A stretch of DNA of 64,000 bases, taken from contig NC_081842.1 of assembly GCF_963259705.1 (NCBI RefSeq), forward strand, positions 41,292,796-41,356,795, given 5' to 3'. Below the pieces are notes generated by a model. It had not been told where the DNA came from. It ran no database searches and saw nothing but the letters and a program-made list of their open reading frames with translations. Shown piece after piece: positions 23,277-35,985 of this stretch. Source of the stretch: Myotis daubentonii. Its lineage: Eukaryota; Chordata; Mammalia; Chiroptera; Vespertilionidae. Every line of letters starts with the position of its first letter. Position 1 is the stretch's first letter. Position numbers and translations under genes: made by a program.

Positions 23277-24400
23277 TTTTTTTTTTTATTGTTTAAAGTA
23301 TTACAAATAGTAGTACCTATGTCTCCCTTTTTCCCCATTGACCTCCCTCAGTTCCCCTACCCACAAGCACATGCCCTCACCCCCCCCCCCAGTGTCTGTG
23401 TCCATTGGTTATGCTTGTATTGCATGCATACAAGTCCTTTGGTTGATCTCTTCCCCTTACCCCCATTCTCCCCTACTTTCCCTCTGGGGATTAATAGTCT
23501 GATCGCTGTTTCTCTGTCTTTGGATCTGTCCCTGTTCATCAGTCTATGTTGTTCTCTATATTCCACAAATGAGTGAGATCATGTGGTATTTATCTTTCTC
23601 TGACTGGCTTATTTCACTTAGCATAATGCTCTCCAGTCCCATCCAAGCTGTTGCAAAAGGCAAGAGTTCCTTCTTTTTTACCGCAGCGTAGTATTCCATT
23701 GTGTAGATGTACCACAGTTTTCTAATCCACTCATCTGCTGATGGGCACTTAGGCTGTTTCCAAATCTTAGCTATTGTAAATTGTGCTGCTATGAACATAG
23801 GGGTGCATATATCCTTTCTGATTGGTGTTTCTAGCTTCTTGGGATATATTCTTAGGAGAGTATTACTACGTCAAATGGGAATTCCATTTTTAATTTTTTG
23901 AGGAAATGCCATACTGTTTTCCATAGTGGCTGCACCAGTCTTCATTCCCACCAGTAGTGCAAGAGGGTTCCTTTTTCTCTGCATCCTCTCCGGCATTTGT
24001 CGTTTGTTGATGATAGCCATTCTGACAAGTGTGAGATGGTACCTCATTGTCGTTTTGATTTGCATCTCTCAGATGATAAGTGATTTTGAGCATGTTTTCA
24101 TATGTCTCTCAGCCTTCTATAGGCCCTCTTTCAAAAAGTGTCTAGGTCCTTTTCCCATTTTTTGATTGGATTGTTTATCATCCTTTTGTTAAGTTGTATG
24201 AATTTCCTGTAAATTTTGGAGATTAAACCCTTGTTGGAGATAACATTGGCAAATATGGCCTCCCATGCAGTGAGCTTTCTTGTTGTTTTGTTGATGGTTC
24301 TTTTGCTGTGCAGAAGCTTTTATTTTGATGTAGTCCCATTTGTTTATTTTCTCCTTAGTTTCCATTGTCCTAGGAGCTGTTTTGGTAAAGATATTGCTAC
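23277..24400 (-). pseudogene. L1, antisense: 3'UTR and ORF2 C-terminal half (segment 1)
   Basis: Begins with a T-run (antisense poly(A)) and TATTGTTTAAAGTATTAC, then the 3'UTR block GTCCATTGGTTATGCTTG and ORF2 sequence. The minus frame at 23556-23798 encodes SADEWIRKLWYIYTMEYY, the ORF2p C-terminus. The element is cut at 24400 by the half-L1 insertion and resumes at 27133. Multiple stops. Confidence 0.92.
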
Positions 24401-25794
24401 GGGAGAGAGAACCAAGATGGCGGCATAGGTAAATACCTGTGCTTGCTGCCCCCCACAACCACATCAAAATTACAACTAAAATATAGACCAGCCATCATCC
24501 AGAACTGCCGGAAAGCTGGCTGAGTGGAAGTGCTACAATGAGAGAAGTAAAGAAGAAAGCTCACTGAGACTGGTAGGAGGTACGGAGGCACCGAGCGGGC
24601 CAGTCCGGACCCCCGGTGTGCCACTTTTTTAATCGTGAGGGAGATAGCCTCTATGGAGGCCACCTGAAGGAGGAAGGAGTACCAGCCCCACACCAGACCC
24701 CCAGCCCAGGATTCCAGAGCTGGGGAAAGAAGTCCCTATGAGCAGTAAGAACTATGGACTGTGAAAACCAGTGGGGATTGAGGCTGAGTGATAGATAGGC
24801 TGCTGGAGATCCAGCTGTTCCTCTCAAAAGGCAAGCACCACGAACTGAACTTACAAGCTCCCACTTCCTCTGAGCTGCAGTGCCGGCCAAGGAACTGGGG
24901 GACCCAGACATATACGGGGAGAAACTGGACTGTCTGGCATTAGGGGAGGAACTCAAGGGCAGCTATATTCCAGATGGAGGTGCTTGCAGCGGTCATTGTT
25001 TCTATGCTGGGAACTCCCCATGTAGGGGCTGACTGGCAGCCATTTCTGTTTGTTCTACCCTGGTGATTCCCTGAGACCCGGCCCCACCCAATTTACAACC
25101 CCACCCAAGCTATGCACAGCAGCTTTTGCATATGAATGGTCTGTTCTTTTTCAGGTTAAAACTCTGTCAAACAAGCTGCAGCTGGGTCAGGGAGCCCCAA
25201 ACCTATCAATATAAGGCCCAAGGCTAGGTACCAGCACCAGCCTGCCTTGCTTCATATCTGGGCCTTGTCTGGGCACTTCCAAACCCAATACAAAGAGGAG
25301 GAATCTGCAGATCTCTCTGTAGCTCCTGTTGGATGGCCCCAGGTAGTGGCTGACTTTGCACCTCCCTGGAAACCCAAGAACCAGTGTACCCAGTGGTCAT
25401 TGTGAGATCATACCAGATTACAACTCTTCACATCCATAAGTGACACATTCAAGGGGCAGACACACTCAGTGAGCACCAAGCCCCACTGAAGCAAGTCCTG
25501 CTCCATAAGGGTGTCTCCTGCACAGATCTCCCACTGTAGTCACAGCTTATCCCCACAGTCAACTGGCCTGGAGGTCAATTCCTCCCAGTGACACCAACAA
25601 CAATCAAGGCTTGACTACAACAAAACTGTGCACACAGCCCACAAAGGGGTGCACCATGAGTGTCCACCTCGGGTGATTGGGGAGGCTGAGCCACTGGGCC
25701 CTATAGGACACCTACTGCACAAGGCCACTCTACCAATTCAAGGAGACATAGCAGTACCCCAATACATACAAACAAACATAGGGATGCAGCCAAA

Positions 25795-26116
25795 ATGCGG
25801 AGACAAAGAAATATGTCACAAATGAAAGAAATGGGAGAAAGCAAACTATTGCATATAGAATTCAAAACCACAGTTATAAGGTTACTCAAGAATCTTCTAG
25901 AAACATCCAAGGAACTTAGTGAGATTTTCAAGGATCTTAGTGAGAATGACAAAAAAATAAAAATTAAAAAAAAATGGAAAAGGACCAGTCAGAAATTAAG
26001 CATACACTGACTGAACTAAAGAATAATATACAGGGATTCAACAGTAGACTAGAGGATAGCAAGAATCAAATCAATGATTTGGAATACAAGGAAGCAAAAA
26101 AATACCCAACCAGTAG

Positions 26117-26151
<35 letters not shown>

Positions 26152-26691
26152 ATCCAAAAATATGAAGATAGTGTAAGGAGCCTCTGGGACAACTTTAAGC
26201 GTACCAACATCTGAATTATGGAGATGCCAGAAGAAGAGAGAGAGCAAGATACTGAAAACTGATTTGAAGAAATAATGACAGAAAACTTCCCCTACCTGGT
26301 GAAAGAAATAGACTTATAAGTCCAGGAAGCACAGAGAACCCCAAACAAAAGGAATCCAAAGAGGACCACACCAAGACACATCATAATTAAAATGCCAAGG
26401 GCAAAAGTCAAATAGAGAATCTTAAAAGCAGCAAGAGAAAAACAATTAGTTACCTACTACTGTGCCCATACGACTGTCAGCTGATTTCTCAACAGAAACT
26501 ATGCAGGCCAGAAGGGAGTGGCAAGATATATTCAAAATGATGAATACCAAGAACCTACAACCAAGATAACTCTACCCAGCAAAGCTATCATGTAGAATTG
26601 AAGGTCAGATAAAGAGCTTCACAGACTAGAAAAAGCTAGAGTTTATCACCACCAAACCAGTATTATATGAAATGCTGAAGGGTGCTCTTTA
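25795..26691 (+). pseudogene. Broken L1/HAL1 ORF1
   Basis: Aligns along its length with the intact ORF1 at 40212-41060, from ATGCGGAGACAAAGAAA to the terminal TAA. It is disabled by in-frame stops at 26212-26214 (TGA), 26317-26319 (TAA) and 26413-26415 (TAG), by indels in the first third, and by a run of 30 A (26120-26149) within the coiled-coil-coding part. The RRM and C-terminal domains are readable only as fragments. Confidence 0.9.
26120..26149. repeat. A30 tract inside broken ORF1
   Basis: Thirty consecutive A. The corresponding position in the intact copy is A-rich but interrupted (AAAAGCAAAATGAAAAAAGA), so the run is a later slippage expansion. Confidence 0.9.
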
Positions 26692-27132
26692 AGAAGAGGA
26701 AGAAGAAAAAAAAGGTAAAGATAAAAAATATGAACAACAAAGTGACAACAAATACATATCTATCAACAATTGAATCTAAAAATCAAATGAATAAAAAATC
26801 TGATGAACAGAATAAACTGGTGAATGGAATAGAATCAGGGGCATTGAAATGGAACAGACTGATGATTCTCAGAGGGAAGGGTGTGTGTGTGGGGGGGGGT
26901 GCATGAAGAGATTAGACAAAGGTCTTATACGCATGTATGCATTACCTATGGACACAGACATAGGATGGAGAGGGCCTGGGATGGCGGCGGGGAGAACCGG
27001 GTTCAGGGAAGCTATGTGGGGGGAAAAAGATGGATATCTGTAATAATCTCACCAATAAAGATTAATTAAAAAAATAAAAGGTAATGATGGAGGTGTTAAC
27101 TAAAAAAAAGAAATAAAAAAAGATATTGCTAC

Positions 27133-27875
27133 AACAAATGTCTGCTATTTTGCTGCCTATGAGTCTTCTAAGATTTTTATGGTTTCCCGTCTTACATTTA
27201 AGTCCTTTATCCATTTTTGAGTTTATTTTTGTGTATGGTGAAAATTGGTAGTCTAGTTTCATTTTTTTTGCATGTATCTGTCCAATTTTCCCAACACCAT
27301 TTATTGAAGAGACTGTCTTGACTCCATTGTATACTCTTGCTTCCTTTTCAAATATTAATTGAGCATAATGGCTTGGATCGATTTCTGGGTTCTCTGTTCT
27401 GTTCCATTGGTCTATATGTCTGTTCTTGTGCCAGTAGCAGGCAGTTTTGAGAACAGTGGCTTTGTAGTATAGCTCAATAGCTGGTATTGTGATCCCTCCA
27501 ATTTTGTTCTTCTTTCTCAAGATTGCTGCAGCTATTCAGGGTCTTTTTTTATTCCAGATGAATTTTTGGAGAGTTTGTTCTAGGTCTTTGAAGTATGCTG
27601 CTGGTATTATAATGGGGATTGCATTGAATTTATAGATTGCTTTGGGTAGTATGGACATTTTAATGATGTTGATTCTACCATGAGCATGGTATATTCTTCC
27701 ATTTGTTTATGTCTTTCTCTATCTTGTTTTTCAGCATCCTGTAATTTTCTGAGTACAGGTCCTTTACTTCCTTGGTTAAATTTATACCTAGGTATCTTAA
27801 TTTTTTGGTTCCAATGGTAAATGGGATTGTTTCTTTGGTTTCTCTTTTTGTGAGTTTATTATTGGTGTATTATAT
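27133..27875 (-). pseudogene. L1, antisense: ORF2 region (segment 2)
   Basis: The same L1 as 23277-24400, continuing after the half-L1. The minus frame at 27062-27520 reads through the region after the reverse transcriptase: AIELYYKATVLKTACYW, DQWNRTENPEID and [15 protein letters not shown], all typical of L1 ORF2p. Stops and frameshifts disrupt it. The 5' end is truncated near 27875, where a SINE follows. Confidence 0.9.
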
Positions 27876-28098
27876 TATTTTTAAAAAACAATTTTCAAAA
27901 TTAATTTCAGAGAGGGAAAGGGAGAGAGATACAGATAGAAATATCAATGATGTAAAGAAATCGTTGATTGGCTGCCTCCTGCACACCCTCTACTGTGATT
28001 GAGCCTGCAACCAAGGTACATGCCCTTGACCAAAATTGAACCCAGGACCCTTCAGTCTGTGGGCTGATACTCTATCCACTGAGCAAAACTGGCAGTGG
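27876..28098 (-). mobile_element. Ves SINE, antisense, diverged
   Basis: TTAATTTCAGAGAGGGAAAG, ATTGGCTGCCTCCTGCACAC, CATGCCCTTGACCAAAATTG and the head TCCACTGAGCAAAACTGGC. More diverged than other copies. Left edge approximate. Confidence 0.85.
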
Positions 28099-29207
28099 CT
28101 ATCTTTATGTTCTTTGAGTGCCTCTTTGTATTATTCCCTTCCCACATACCTCTTACTGCCATTGCATTCGCTCATAGTCAGAATTTTAATAATTATTATA
28201 CCTAGAGTATAATAATATAATAATTTAATATTATTATAATAATTATTAAGAATTTAAATAATCAAAATTTTTATGAACTAAGTGGGCATTTAATAAATAT
28301 TAATTAATGATTGTGATGTACTATGATTGTGATGTATGGACTGCTGTGCTTTTTCTGATTTAAACCAATTAGCCTAATCTGAGTCTTAGAGGCCATATAG
28401 ACAAGCACAAAGTTAGTAATGGCCTTTAAAGAACTGCTTTTGGTTTCATGATGTAGAACACTTAACAAGAATTCTGATGTAGCAGTGAAAAACACTAGAA
28501 AAGCATTTGGTAAGAGAAGGTGGGAGGAATTAAGAAGCAGATGGGCGATTAGTACAGATGTCCTTTAAGGTCCAATCCTAGCAGAATTTTGAATTATTCT
28601 TTGCTTTGGGGTATTTCTCTGCCATCATTCCCCATTCCCCAATGTTCTTTGCAAGCTCCTCTTAATTCATTCTATCTGTGTCTGTTCATTATGGTTGTTT
28701 ACTTCTAGATAGTAAAAAAAGCTAAAGAAGCCAGAAAATTCTTTTTGCAACCCTAAAGCTTTATCCGCCAGGCCAGTGACTGAGGAAATAGGCTATTCAC
28801 TCCCAGGGATATGCAAAATGATCCAGCAGTGGACCTTCTACTTTTAGGTTAACTCTCTTTACTCTTTATATCTCTCCTTTGTGTATGTTTTCTTTTACAT
28901 ATACTATTTTAGTAGTGAAGTACTCTACATATTTGATTTATCATCAAGCAATCAATCAGTAGAGGAAAAGGTTTTGAAACTTCAGGGCAAGACAACACAA
29001 TATGATGGAAAGTGAATAGGTAACAACAGTGATGAGATTCAGGAGATAATGAGATGAGTTGTTAGGTCCAAAATAAACAAATCTTGTTCTCTTGAAACCC
29101 AGGAGTAACTTACATTGTGTTTATACTCATGAAAAAAGGAAACTGAACAGGGACAACCTTTCTTGCTTTGATTCTGGCTAGTTTTGTACTCGCTTTTCGT
29201 TCTTTTC
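28099..29207. other. Unassigned non-coding sequence with an AT-rich tract
   Basis: 28183-28275 is a nearly pure A/T stretch of TAATAATATTATTA motifs. The remainder shows no recognised repeat or gene. Confidence 0.4.
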
Positions 29208-29560
29208 TTTTTTTAAAATTTTTCCTTAAAATTTTTTTCAAATTACATTCAATATTATTTTGTATTAGGTGTATAGCTTGGTGATTAGACAATCATATAT
29301 TTTAAAAGTGTTTCTCCTGATATTTCCAGTACCCAAATGATACCAAATATTATTGACTATATTTCTTATGCCTTACTTTATATCCCCATTAATATTTTGT
29401 AACTACCAATCTGTACTTTTCAATCCGTTCACCTTTTACATCTAGTCTCCCAGCCCTGCCCCGCCCCCTCTGGCAGCCATCAGTCGGTCCTCTGTATCTA
29501 TCAATCTGTTTCTGTTTTGTTTGTTCATTTCTTTTCTATTTTTTTCCACAGAGTTTGGAA
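29208..29560 (-). mobile_element. Old L1 3'UTR, antisense
   Basis: CAAATTACATTCAATATTAT, then TATTGACTATATTTCTTATG, GCCATCAGTCGGTCCTCTG and TCTGTTTCTGTTTTGTTTG: the antisense 3'UTR of an L1MA-type L1, strongly diverged. Confidence 0.8.
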
Positions 29561-31779
29561 TGGCAGGGAGTACTTATCCTTAACAAGATAAAAAATAATC
29601 TTCTGCAATTAGGTTTAGCTAAAGTAAGTGCATTATATCTATAAATGTAATTTTTCATAGACTCTCAGAATTCTTTGACAATGTACAAAGTACTTAAGAA
29701 TTTTAATCTAAAAATATTCACAAATAGGAACCAAGCCATGCTTCATATGTGGAGATTTCAACTTTGATGACATTAATGGCCCTGTAAAAGCAGGACAGTT
29801 TTTCTTAGTCTATTATTCACAATGTTTGTGCATAGCTTTGAGATGTTTTACCAGAATTATTTGCTCCGTCATATTCAACTAAATGAAGGTAAGAGCAATG
29901 GGATTGTGGAAAGTACTCGTAAGATGAGATAACTGAAAGTTTTGAAAATAAAGTAGAGCTAGTCAAACAATTGAAAGTGGGCAGAAAGTGGTCATTGTTG
30001 CATATGAACATGGACTGAATCTTTGTGTAAATGAATCATTTTAAAAGACAAACAGCCTATCACCTAAATATAGTACTTACATAAGTTACAATAATTAGAG
30101 AGAAAAAAATTGTGGTGGGAAAACTTTTGAGGAGATGCCTAGGCAGCAGGTTTCGAGCCAGTCTAAGCAATGAACGATTGTTAAGTATATATTCCAATAC
30201 GTTTGTATTTAGTTATTACATATGACATACATATACAACTATAATTAGTTAATATCTCAGAAAAAATTATGCTTAGGCAAGATTATTTATTAATAACAGT
30301 GGATAGAAATTCAGATTTCAAAAGCCTTCTTAATATTTTTCTGAAGAGGAAAAAATGTCAGATTTGATTAAATTATTAATTTTTTCCTTTGTACTGTGGT
30401 CAACAAAGAGCTTATACAAGGAGTGGGAGAAGTGTCATCTATGGAATTTTCTTTTTGTTTACATGTGCTTACGTAATTAATATTCTTTTTGGTCACAGGT
30501 TCTTTGCAGAAAAACTTTAGAAGCCACATGTCCATTTGGAGAGCATTGGCTTAAACCAGAATATGTAGCATGCACTAAACTGGGCACACACACTGCAGTA
30601 AATTGCAGTGTGACAGAGGAGGTAAAAAGAGAGAGGTAATCTCTCCACACTGCTTGTCTTCCCTGAAGACACGCAGACCCAATAAGGATGCAAGTGCCAA
30701 TCTTCATATTAAGTACTAGTAAATCTTATTTCCCTTGGCTTTTTAAAGCTAAAAATATTTGCCAATAGAAGTTCTAAAAATTTCCTCCTGCATCCCAGTG
30801 GATCATTTATTGCACTCAAAGAATTATGCACATCTTATTTTGGAAACCCTTGGCCTAAAAGATCAACATCAATATCAGACATCTAGTAGTATTAGCTTGA
30901 TATTAATTCTGAAGAGGACTAAGTTTTATCAAGAAATTAAAAGTTAAAATGGTGATAAAACCTTTGGTAAGCCTTTATTCCAGAGGTTCAAAGCTTGTTT
31001 GAATTTGTGCAACATCAAAGTGTTTGGATACTGAATAACAAAGCTACTCTGGCATTTTCTAGAACAAAAAACTGGGAAAGATGACACCTACCTTAAAATA
31101 TTTGGCTATATTTAGATTTTTAAAATTCTCAAACAGTAAGAACCAAGGAAGACAAGTATATGACTGGCTTTAAAGAGTTGAAGGAAAGATTTAATCTCCT
31201 ACTTGGTGGAATTTCATCATAAATTCCATATGTAGCAGTATTGCCAGCTGGAGAGTCTGACTGACTCTCTCCTGTTAAACTGGATAAATGTTGTATTAAA
31301 TGTGTATACAAATATTCTTAAAGGTGCTGATGAGCTGGCAGGAAGATAAGGATTCCTGAGAGGTGAAAGTAGGAACCCAGAAGGGCAAGCTGAATAAACT
31401 GAAGCTGGTTGATTTTCAGTGACTGTGAGTTTCAATTTTCATACCATGGACAAGAGGCAAAACATAAGACTTACTCAAGGAGACAGTGTCCTAAAATATA
31501 AAACAATAAGACCATATAAGTTGGAGAGTTGTTATTGGAGTTAGTTCTATGGTTTACATGGTTATAGTTTAAGAGAGTATATAACTATATAATTATAGAT
31601 TTTAAGAAAAAGACAAATAATTAACTATAGGCTTTGATAAAATAAAAATACATGTTTGAATTACTACATTAATTACTGAAACAATAGAAATAAAATATAC
31701 AGGATCTAAATTAGAAGAGGGGAAAAAATGGCAGGAGAAAAATATTTAACCCAAAGAAAGGGAGAAACAAAAAGGAACA
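29561..31779. other. Unassigned AT-rich non-coding sequence
   Basis: About 2.2 kb without a recognisable family. The last few hundred bases, from about 31440, are A-rich on the + strand and may be part of the ancient L1 that follows. Confidence 0.4.
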
Positions 31780-33288
31780 TTAAAAAAGTCAAATAAAAAG
31801 CACAAATAACATGGTGGAAATTAATCCAAATATGTGAGCCATATAAACTAAATATGTTAAATTGGGTTTTTTAAACAATCCAACTGTATGATGTTTACAA
31901 GACCCTTAAAAAGCACAGGGACGTAGAAAAATTTAAAATGAAGAGGTTCAAAATGAAACTCTCTGTAAACAGTAAGTAAAAGTAAGTAGACAAAAATATA
32001 GTGATATCCAGCAAAATGAACTTTTAGGAAAAGATAAAGAGGGCAAGCTGTAATAAAGAGGACTTTATTATGCTAAAATGTTCAATTAATAAGGAAGACA
32101 TAATACTTCTAAATTTGTATATTTAATGCTGTAGTCTCAAAATACATAAAGTAAAAATTGATAAAATGAAAAATAGATATGAATAAATTCACCATCACAG
32201 TTAGAGAAACAATGCACTGCTCTATATAATTAATAGGTCAGACAGACAAAAAGTAAATAAGGTTATAGAAGTGTCAGCAACAAGCTGTTCCCAATGGATA
32301 TATTTATATAAAGAACATGAAATTCAACAAAGGGATCTACATAATCTTTTCAATCACATACACTCATAATATCTAAGGAAACCAAATACAATGTAGTTCA
32401 TAAAACTAGTTCATCAAATTCTAAGACTGGTATCACATAGATCATATGTGATCTGGATGCAATAGAATTAAGTAAGCAATTCAGATAACTAGAAAACCAT
32501 CATAAGTTTTGGGAGTAAGGAATATGTTCTGTATATTATCTAGGTAAATGAAGAAATTATAAGAAAAATGAAAATAAGAACTAAAAAGCAATGAAAATAC
32601 TATAAAAATAACTTTATATTAGGGGGAAAAAAGGAAAGGCTAACCATTAAGAGATAACCAGCCAACTTTGGAAGTTAAAAAAAAAACCTGAGCAGAATAA
32701 TAGAGTGAAATTAGAAAAAGTAGAAGAAAAGAGATAACAGAGACAAGAGCAGAAACTTAATAAATTGAAAATAAAGATGCAATAGAGAAGATATATAAAA
32801 GCTATTCTGGAAGAACCGGTCAAGAAAAAAAGAGGAAGACATAATGTTAGAAATAAAAAACAGTATAAGAATTAATAATTACAAAAAATAGAACATTTGG
32901 AAAAATTTATACTAATTAATTTGAAAATGTATGTGAAATGGAAAAAAATTAGGAAAATATTATTCTCATGATTTAAAAGAGAATGGGATGACCTGAGTAG
33001 TCCAACAACAAAGTAATGAAATCAGTAATTAAAAACTTTCACAAAGAAAATGGGCCCTGATAGTTTCCTTGGAGAGCTCTATTAAGATGATAAGAAACAT
33101 ATAAATTCAATCTTGTGCAAATTATTCCAGAGTAAGAAAAAGAAGCAGTAGTCATGAGCAGCTCCTTTTATGAAACTAACATAAATTCATACTTTAAAAA
33201 AGCAAAATTGTAGGCCAACCTCACTCAAACATGGAGACAAATTCTGAACAAACAGTAAATCCAGCAGTGTAAAAAAGATAATACATTA

Positions 33289-33539
33289 CGGCCCTGGCCA
33301 GTTTGACTCAGTGATAGAGCGATGGCCTGTGAACCAGAGTCCTGGGTTTGATTCCAGTCAGGGGCACATGCCTCGGTTGCAGACTCCTCCCTGACCAGCG
33401 GTTGGGGCTCATCCAGGAGGTAACCAATCAATGTGTTTCTCTCACATCAATGTTTCTCTGTTTTTCCCTCTCTTGTCCACTCTCCCGAAAACCAATGGAA
33501 AAATATCCTCACGTGAGGATTAACAACAACAACAACAAA
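33289..33539 (+). mobile_element. Bat tRNA-derived SINE, sense, variant with palindromic tail
   Basis: Head GGCCCTGGCCAGTTTGACTC, then a GGTTTGATTCCAGTCAGGGG box-B region, a pyrimidine-rich body (TGTTTCTCTGTTTTTCCCTC), then ATCCTCACGTGAGGAT (a perfect 16-bp palindrome) and an (AAC)n tail. Target duplication ATAATACATTA at 33278-33288 and 33540-33550. The body and tail differ from the standard Ves copies in this window, which suggests another subfamily. Confidence 0.88.
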
Positions 33540-35584
33540 ATAATACATTATAACCAAGTTGGTTTTATCCTGAAAACTTAACATCGGTTTGACATTAAAT
33601 TAATTAATGTAATTCACCACATTAACAAATCAAAGAGAAAAATAATTATATCAATAGTTGCAAAAATACATTATAAAATTTGTAATAAAAATTCTTAGCA
33701 AGTTAGGAATAGAAGGGAATTTCTTTAACCAAGAAGACCTCAGAGATGATCACACTTAATGTTGAACTAAAAGCTTTCTCTTTAAGATCAGGAATTCAAC
33801 AGGGGGTGTAAATATCAATGATTCTATTAAAATTATACTGAAGGTTCTAACCTGGGTAATAAGGCAAGTAACATATAAAAAGATGGGAGAGATGAAACTG
33901 AACTCTTTATTTGCAAATGATATGATTGTCCAGTAGAAAACCCAGAAGAATCTACAATAAATCAATAAAGTTAAATTAGCCATAGATTTTGATAGAAAAA
34001 TAAATATACAAAAATTATACTTTTCCATACACAAGCACTAAACAGTTAAAATGTAACTTAAATATTATTAACAATAGCATCAGAAAATATGAATAAACTA
34101 AGACTAGCATCTGGAATTTTAGACATTTTCAAAGAGAGTAAGACAACTTGACTAAGAGATGTCGAAAAATAGACTAAGCTTAAATGTAGGAAGATTCAAA
34201 GTTTTAAAAATGTAATTTCTCCCTGAATTGACTTCTAGATTCTGATTGGTGGAAATTCTGATTAAAAAAAACCCCAACTTTAATTTCCTGTGGAACTTAT
34301 CAAACTGATTTTTATATTATGCGAAAGAGCAAAGGTCACAATTAACCAAGACACTCCTGAAGAAAAGGAAAAAGTGAGGAAATTTGCCATGGCAGAGTTC
34401 TAAAATTTTTTTTTTAAAAATTACAGCAATTAAGGGAATGTGCGCTAGGCAAATAGATCAATGGTACAGGATGGAGAGCCCAGAAAATAACAACAACACA
34501 TACATATTGAAAATTTGATTAGTGATAAAACCCTTAATAATGATCAGTGGAAAAATGATGGGCTTTTCAATGTATGATGCTCTGATAATTCACATATAAG
34601 GAAATGAAATAATGCCATACTTTATACATATATAAAATGAATTACAAATATATTAAATATGAAAAAACATTTAGAGAAAATATAGAAGAATATATGTCCT
34701 TTAGGATAAGAAAATGCTTTATAAAATTAGACAAAAAACCACTAACCACAATAACACAGTAAACAAGGTGAAAAGATAATCCACAAAGTGAGACAGGATA
34801 TAAATAACACATATCTTTTACAAAATATGTAATAACTCCTAGGAATTAATAAGAAGACAAAAATATAATAGAAATATAGGTAGAGGTGCAAATAGAAATG
34901 CTCTATGAACATTTGATAAGATGCTTAAATTCCTTAGTAATTAGAAAACTTAAATTAAAATCACAAGACTCCATGCACCACTTAGCAGATTTGCAGAATG
35001 TGAAATATCTGATCATATCAAGGGCTAGCAGGATCTGCAGCCTCAGGAGCTGTTATCTAATAAAATTAAAGATATGCACCCTCGTCTCTCTCTGATGCCT
35101 ACATGACTTTTTGCCGACTGATTACCACTTGGTTATTCCCGACCACCCTGTTTAAAACTGGACACTCCCCAAGTATGTAAATACATGAAAGCAGAGATTT
35201 TTGCCTATTGCTTTGCCATGGATGTATGCTTAGAGTCTGAAATAGTGTCTGATGTGCAGAAAAACTTGTTGAACTAAATATCCTATGATCCAACAATCCC
35301 ACTCAAGGCATACACCATAGCAACACTATGAAAGAGAGACATGTACAAGAATGCTTATAGCAGTGTAATTTGTAATGGGTAAAAAACACAACATGAAAAC
35401 AATAAGTTTAAAAAAAACCCTCTTAACTGTACATCAACAGAAGATATGGGATAATACATTGTAAAATATTCACATAAGGGAATATTATATAGCAATTAAA
35501 ATAGGTGATCTGTAAAATGAGTTTCAAAACCTAATGTTAGGCCAAAAATGCATACAGCATAAATTTATTTAAAGTGAAAACTTG

Positions 35585-35786
35585 CGCCCAGCCAGTGTGC
35601 CCAGCCTCCTATAAATCAGGAGGTCAGGGTTTGATTCCCATTCAGGGCACATGCCCAGGTTGCAGACTTGATCTCCAGTAGGGGGTGTGCAGGAGGCAGT
35701 CAATCAATGATTCTCTCTCATCATTGATGTTTTTATCTCTCCCTCTTCCTTCTGCTCTTAAATCAATCAATATATTTAAAAAAAAT
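35585..35786 (+). mobile_element. Ves SINE, sense
   Basis: Head GCCCAGCCAGTGTGCCCAGC, then GTCAGGGTTTGATTCCC, body GTGTGCAGGAGGCAGTCAA and a TCATTGATGTTTTTATCTC tail region. Flanked by near-identical 14-bp duplications at 35571-35584 and 35787-35800 (AAAGTGAAAACTTG versus AAAGTAAAAACTTG). Confidence 0.92.
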
Positions 35787-35985
35787 AAAGTAAAAACTTG
35801 CAAAATGAGATAGCATTATTTAGGGCTACAAAATTCAATATAAAAGTTTAAAGATAAGCAAGCAGTTACAAATCCACACTTCAGTGGGGTTTGTGCCTAA
35901 ATGTGGAGGGAAGGCAGGTGTGCTCAGACAGTGTTGATGGTCATTCTCCTGGTACTCTTCGATTTTATACTCTGCACTCCTGTAA

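Larger units (their letters stand above)
24401..27118 (+). mobile_element. HAL1-like element (ORF1-only L1 derivative), complete but decayed
   Basis: A full-length insertion inside an antisense L1, flanked by a perfect 14-bp duplication AAAGATATTGCTAC (24387-24400 and 27119-27132). Order: L1-type 5' end (GAGAACCAAGATGGCGGCAT), a long 5'UTR (to 25794), a decayed ORF1 (25795-26691), then directly an L1-type 3'UTR ending ACCAATAAAG (signal AATAAA 27054-27059). No ORF2 lies between. The junction after ORF1 (AAGAAGAGGAAGAAG, then GTAAAGATA, ATGAACAACAAA) is the same as in the copy at 39510. After the first A-rich end come 22 extra bases (27080-27101) and a second A-rich tail. Confidence 0.9.
31780..35985 (+). 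pseudogene. Very old L1 ORF2 and 3' end, sense, with two SINE insertions
   Basis: A long A-rich + strand stretch readable as decayed ORF2. It has an endonuclease-side block (CCAACTGTATGATG, AGGAAGACATAATACTTC), the reverse-transcriptase region (GAATTCAACAGGGGG, TTTGCAAATGATATGATTGT, which is the position of the catalytic ADD motif, here decayed) and a C-terminal block (CCAACAATCCCACTCAAGGC, TATAGCAGTGTAATTTG). No long open frame survives. Ves-type SINEs sit at 33289-33539 and 35585-35786. Ends are approximate. Confidence 0.8.

Noticed and set aside
27062..27520. 152-codon minus-strand protein as a functional gene
   Set aside because: It is a piece of L1 ORF2 after the reverse transcriptase, lacking start context and the rest of the enzyme.
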